Assembly: GCA_036742455.1 (NCBI GenBank)
Contig: DAINQU010000001.1
Span: 1-64,000, forward strand
Direction of reading: 5' to 3'
Length of the DNA: 64,000 nt
Source of the DNA: CAIKZZ01 sp036742455
GTDB taxonomy: Bacteria > Pseudomonadota > Gammaproteobacteria > Steroidobacterales > Steroidobacteraceae
Under the pieces are notes generated by a model. It did not search any database, had not been told where the DNA came from, and saw only the letters and a program-made list of their open reading frames with translations. Positions 62,493 to 64,000 of the stretch are shown here, in pieces; position 1 is the stretch's first letter, and each line of letters starts with the position of its first letter. The translations under genes were made by a program, and so were the position numbers.

Positions 62493-64000
62493 ATGGCTCA
62501 GGACCCTCGCTCGTTGATACAAGAGGGCATCACCGCCCAACGGGCCGGTCGTCTCGCCGAAGCGGCGCAACGTTACGAGGCGGTGTTACGCGTGCAGCCA
62601 TCGCACTTTGATGCGCTGCAATTGCTCGGCGTGCTGCGCTTTCGCGAAGGTCGGTCGGCGGACGGGCTGGCGTTGCTCGAGCGCGCGCTGGCTATCACGC
62701 CCAGTCATGGGCCGACGCTGAATAATTACGGCAACGTGCTCCGTTCGTTGGGCCGGCACCACGACGCCCTCGCAGCGTACCGTGCAGCGCTGCGTCATTT
62801 GCCGACGCCCAATGCGGTGCTGTTGCGCAATTTGGGATCGGCCCTGTTGGAGGTGGGTGAGCGAGACGAGGCCGGTCAATACCTTGAGGCCTCGCGCCGC
62901 TTGGACCCGCGCGACGCGGTGCTCTGGTGTTGGATCGGCATGTTGGAGTCGATGCGGGAACGTCTCGACGCCTCGGCAGCGGCATACCGCGAAGCACAGC
63001 GTCTGGATGTCGCGCGCGGGGAGGCGTGGTATCAGGCTCAATTGGGCTTGGCGTCCGCGGCCATCGCTGCTCGACGCCATGATGATGCCGAGCACCTCTT
63101 GTCGACGCTACTGGCCGGTCGCCCGACCTTATTGGCGCGCATCGGACGCTTACAGCTGGCACAGCGCTTGGTGCGCTGGTCGGGCTGGGCGGACGACATC
63201 GCCCGTTTGCCGATCGAAGCGCAGACAGTGCCCGTTGAGCACGAAGCCTTAATGCAGGTGCTGTATCTCAGCGATGACCCCGGGGTCCTCCGCGCGTGTG
63301 CAGAGGCCGTGGCTCGGTTTCATGCGCAGCGCACCGGCCCCGTCTCGATACCGAAGGGGCGGGTGCGCCAACGCCCGCGCATCGGCTATCTGTCCGGCGA
63401 TATGCGCAATCACGTGGTCGCATGGTTGTTCGCTGAAATTCTGGCCGCGCGATCGCGCGAACGGTTCGACGTGACCGTGTATGCCCTCGGCCCACCCGAT
63501 GATTCCGATGTCCGGCAGCGCATCCGGGATGAGGCCGACCGCTTCGTCGAATTGGGCAGTCGTTCCGCCTCGGATATCTACGCACAGATCGTGGCCGACG
63601 AAATCGATATTTTGGTGGACCTTGCCGGGTATACCGAACAGGCGCGGCCGCGCGTGTTGGCGATGCGCCCGGCTCCCGTGCAGGTCGGATGGCTCGGTTA
63701 CCCGGGCACGATGGGCGGGAAGTTACTGGATTACCTGATTGCCGACGCGCAGGTGGTTCCATCCTCTGCGCAGCCGGCCTACACGGAGTCCATTGTTCGT
63801 TTGGCCGGGAGCTGCCTGCCGAATCACGCACGCCGTCGTGTGGCCGCTGCGCGATCGCGCTCGGCGTTGGGTCTGCCGAACGAGGCGGTGGTGCTGTGCG
63901 CCTTTGTACCCACTCTGAAGATTACGCCCCCGGTCTTTGATCTGTGGATGTCGGTATTGCGGGAGCGTCCCGCGACCGTGCTGTGGCTCCAGCAGCCGAG
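62493..64000 (+). CDS. TPR protein with OGT-type (GT41) glycosyltransferase domain, 3' end cut off
   Basis: At least 502 residues, running off the right edge. The first 230 residues hold about five tetratricopeptide repeats (AEAAQRYEAVLRVQPSHFDALQLLGVLRFREGR and so on). From about 290 the sequence is a Glyco_transf_41 domain: RPRIGYLSGDMRNHVVAWLFAEIL (with the conserved His), DILVDLAGYTEQARPRVLAMRPAPVQVGWLGYPGTMGGKLLDYLIAD. This is the SPINDLY/O-GlcNAc transferase architecture, predicted to glycosylate Ser/Thr of proteins such as flagellin, pilin or adhesins from nucleotide sugar. ATG 62493. The UDP-binding C-terminal part lies outside the window. Confidence 0.9.
   Translation, partial: MAQDPRSLIQEGITAQRAGRLAEAAQRYEAVLRVQPSHFDALQLLGVLRFREGRSADGLALLERALAITPSHGPTLNNYGNVLRSLGRHHDALAAYRAALRHLPTPNAVLLRNLGSALLEVGERDEAGQYLEASRRLDPRDAVLWCWIGMLESMRERLDASAAAYREAQRLDVARGEAWYQAQLGLASAAIAARRHDDAEHLLSTLLAGRPTLLARIGRLQLAQRLVRWSGWADDIARLPIEAQTVPVEHEALMQVLYLSDDPGVLRACAEAVARFHAQRTGPVSIPKGRVRQRPRIGYLSGDMRNHVVAWLFAEILAARSRERFDVTVYALGPPDDSDVRQRIRDEADRFVELGSRSASDIYAQIVADEIDILVDLAGYTEQARPRVLAMRPAPVQVGWLGYPGTMGGKLLDYLIADAQVVPSSAQPAYTESIVRLAGSCLPNHARRRVAAARSRSALGLPNEAVVLCAFVPTLKITPPVFDLWMSVLRERPATVLWLQQP

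Noticed and set aside
1..64000. CRISPR arrays, insertion sequences, tRNA or rRNA genes, prophage
   Set aside because: Reading both strands showed no regularly spaced repeats, no transposase or integrase motifs, and no recognisable tRNA or rRNA segments.

Overview
This is about 64 kb of ordinary bacterial chromosome with high GC content. It reads as a free-living, type IV-piliated Gammaproteobacterium. The evidence is the pilMNOPQ-aroK-aroB block, a CysB of the classical 324-residue length, the tesA / ybbA-ybbP divergent pair, a glutathione reductase that matches the enterobacterial type from its first residues, and PrlC-type oligopeptidase A. The species cannot be named from the sequence alone. 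Coding density is very high, with many ATGA or TGATG overlaps. I saw no rRNA, tRNA, insertion sequence, prophage or CRISPR array.

Layout. 1-4.2 kb: yicC (cut by the left edge), a PP2C phosphatase, rph, rdgB and hemW. 4.2-4.7 kb: the only long gene-free stretch. It has an AT-rich block, two perfect consensus DnaA boxes in an inverted repeat, and the rpmE promoter. 4.7-10.6 kb: rpmE, citrate synthase, an EamA permease, an acyl-CoA synthetase, an atypical crotonase and a conserved unknown. 10.7-20.6 kb: mrcA (PBP1a), divergent from pilMNOPQ, which is followed by a large Ig-like-repeat lipoprotein. 20.6-26.4 kb: aroK, aroB, dgt, pyrF, hemE, crcB and ppa (with a lysine-rich tail). 26.5-34.7 kb: a lipid and acyl group (fadD-like ligase, MFS-acyltransferase fusion, tesA) back to back with ybbAP, then an anti-sigma-like membrane protein. 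34.8-42.7 kb: one-carbon genes (5-FTHF cyclo-ligase, fhs), an APC permease, a histidine phosphatase, an EmrA-like adaptor, marC and mdh. 42.8-46.2 kb: a YtrA-type GntR / ABC-exporter operon behind a near-perfect palindrome, a Dps-like protein and a double-CDGSH protein. 46.2-49.7 kb: an MCE lipid transport operon (permease, ATPase, MlaD-like protein, lipoprotein). 49.7-56.5 kb: a CarH-like B12-domain MerR regulator with its own palindrome, an ABC-F ATPase, a GGDEF/EAL protein, a VanY-like peptidase and an HD phosphohydrolase. 56.5-64 kb: xthA, prlC, gor, a gamma-carbonic anhydrase, cysB and a TPR / OGT-type glycosyltransferase cut by the right edge.

How the genes fit together. Most are housekeeping functions: nucleotide quality control (rdgB, dgt), RNA processing (rph), haem synthesis (hemW, hemE), shikimate pathway (aroK, aroB), TCA cycle (gltA, mdh), C1-folate (fau, fhs), peptidoglycan (mrcA), envelope lipid handling (tesA, acyltransferase fusion, MCE operon) and oxidative defence (gor, dps, xthA). 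I found no cassette that is clearly a new defence or biosynthetic system. The parts most worth a second look are regulatory: the DnaA-box locus upstream of rpmE, the two operator-like palindromes, and a poly-G tract at the ribosome-binding site of the fadD-like gene. A few proteins also have unusual domains or missing catalytic residues.
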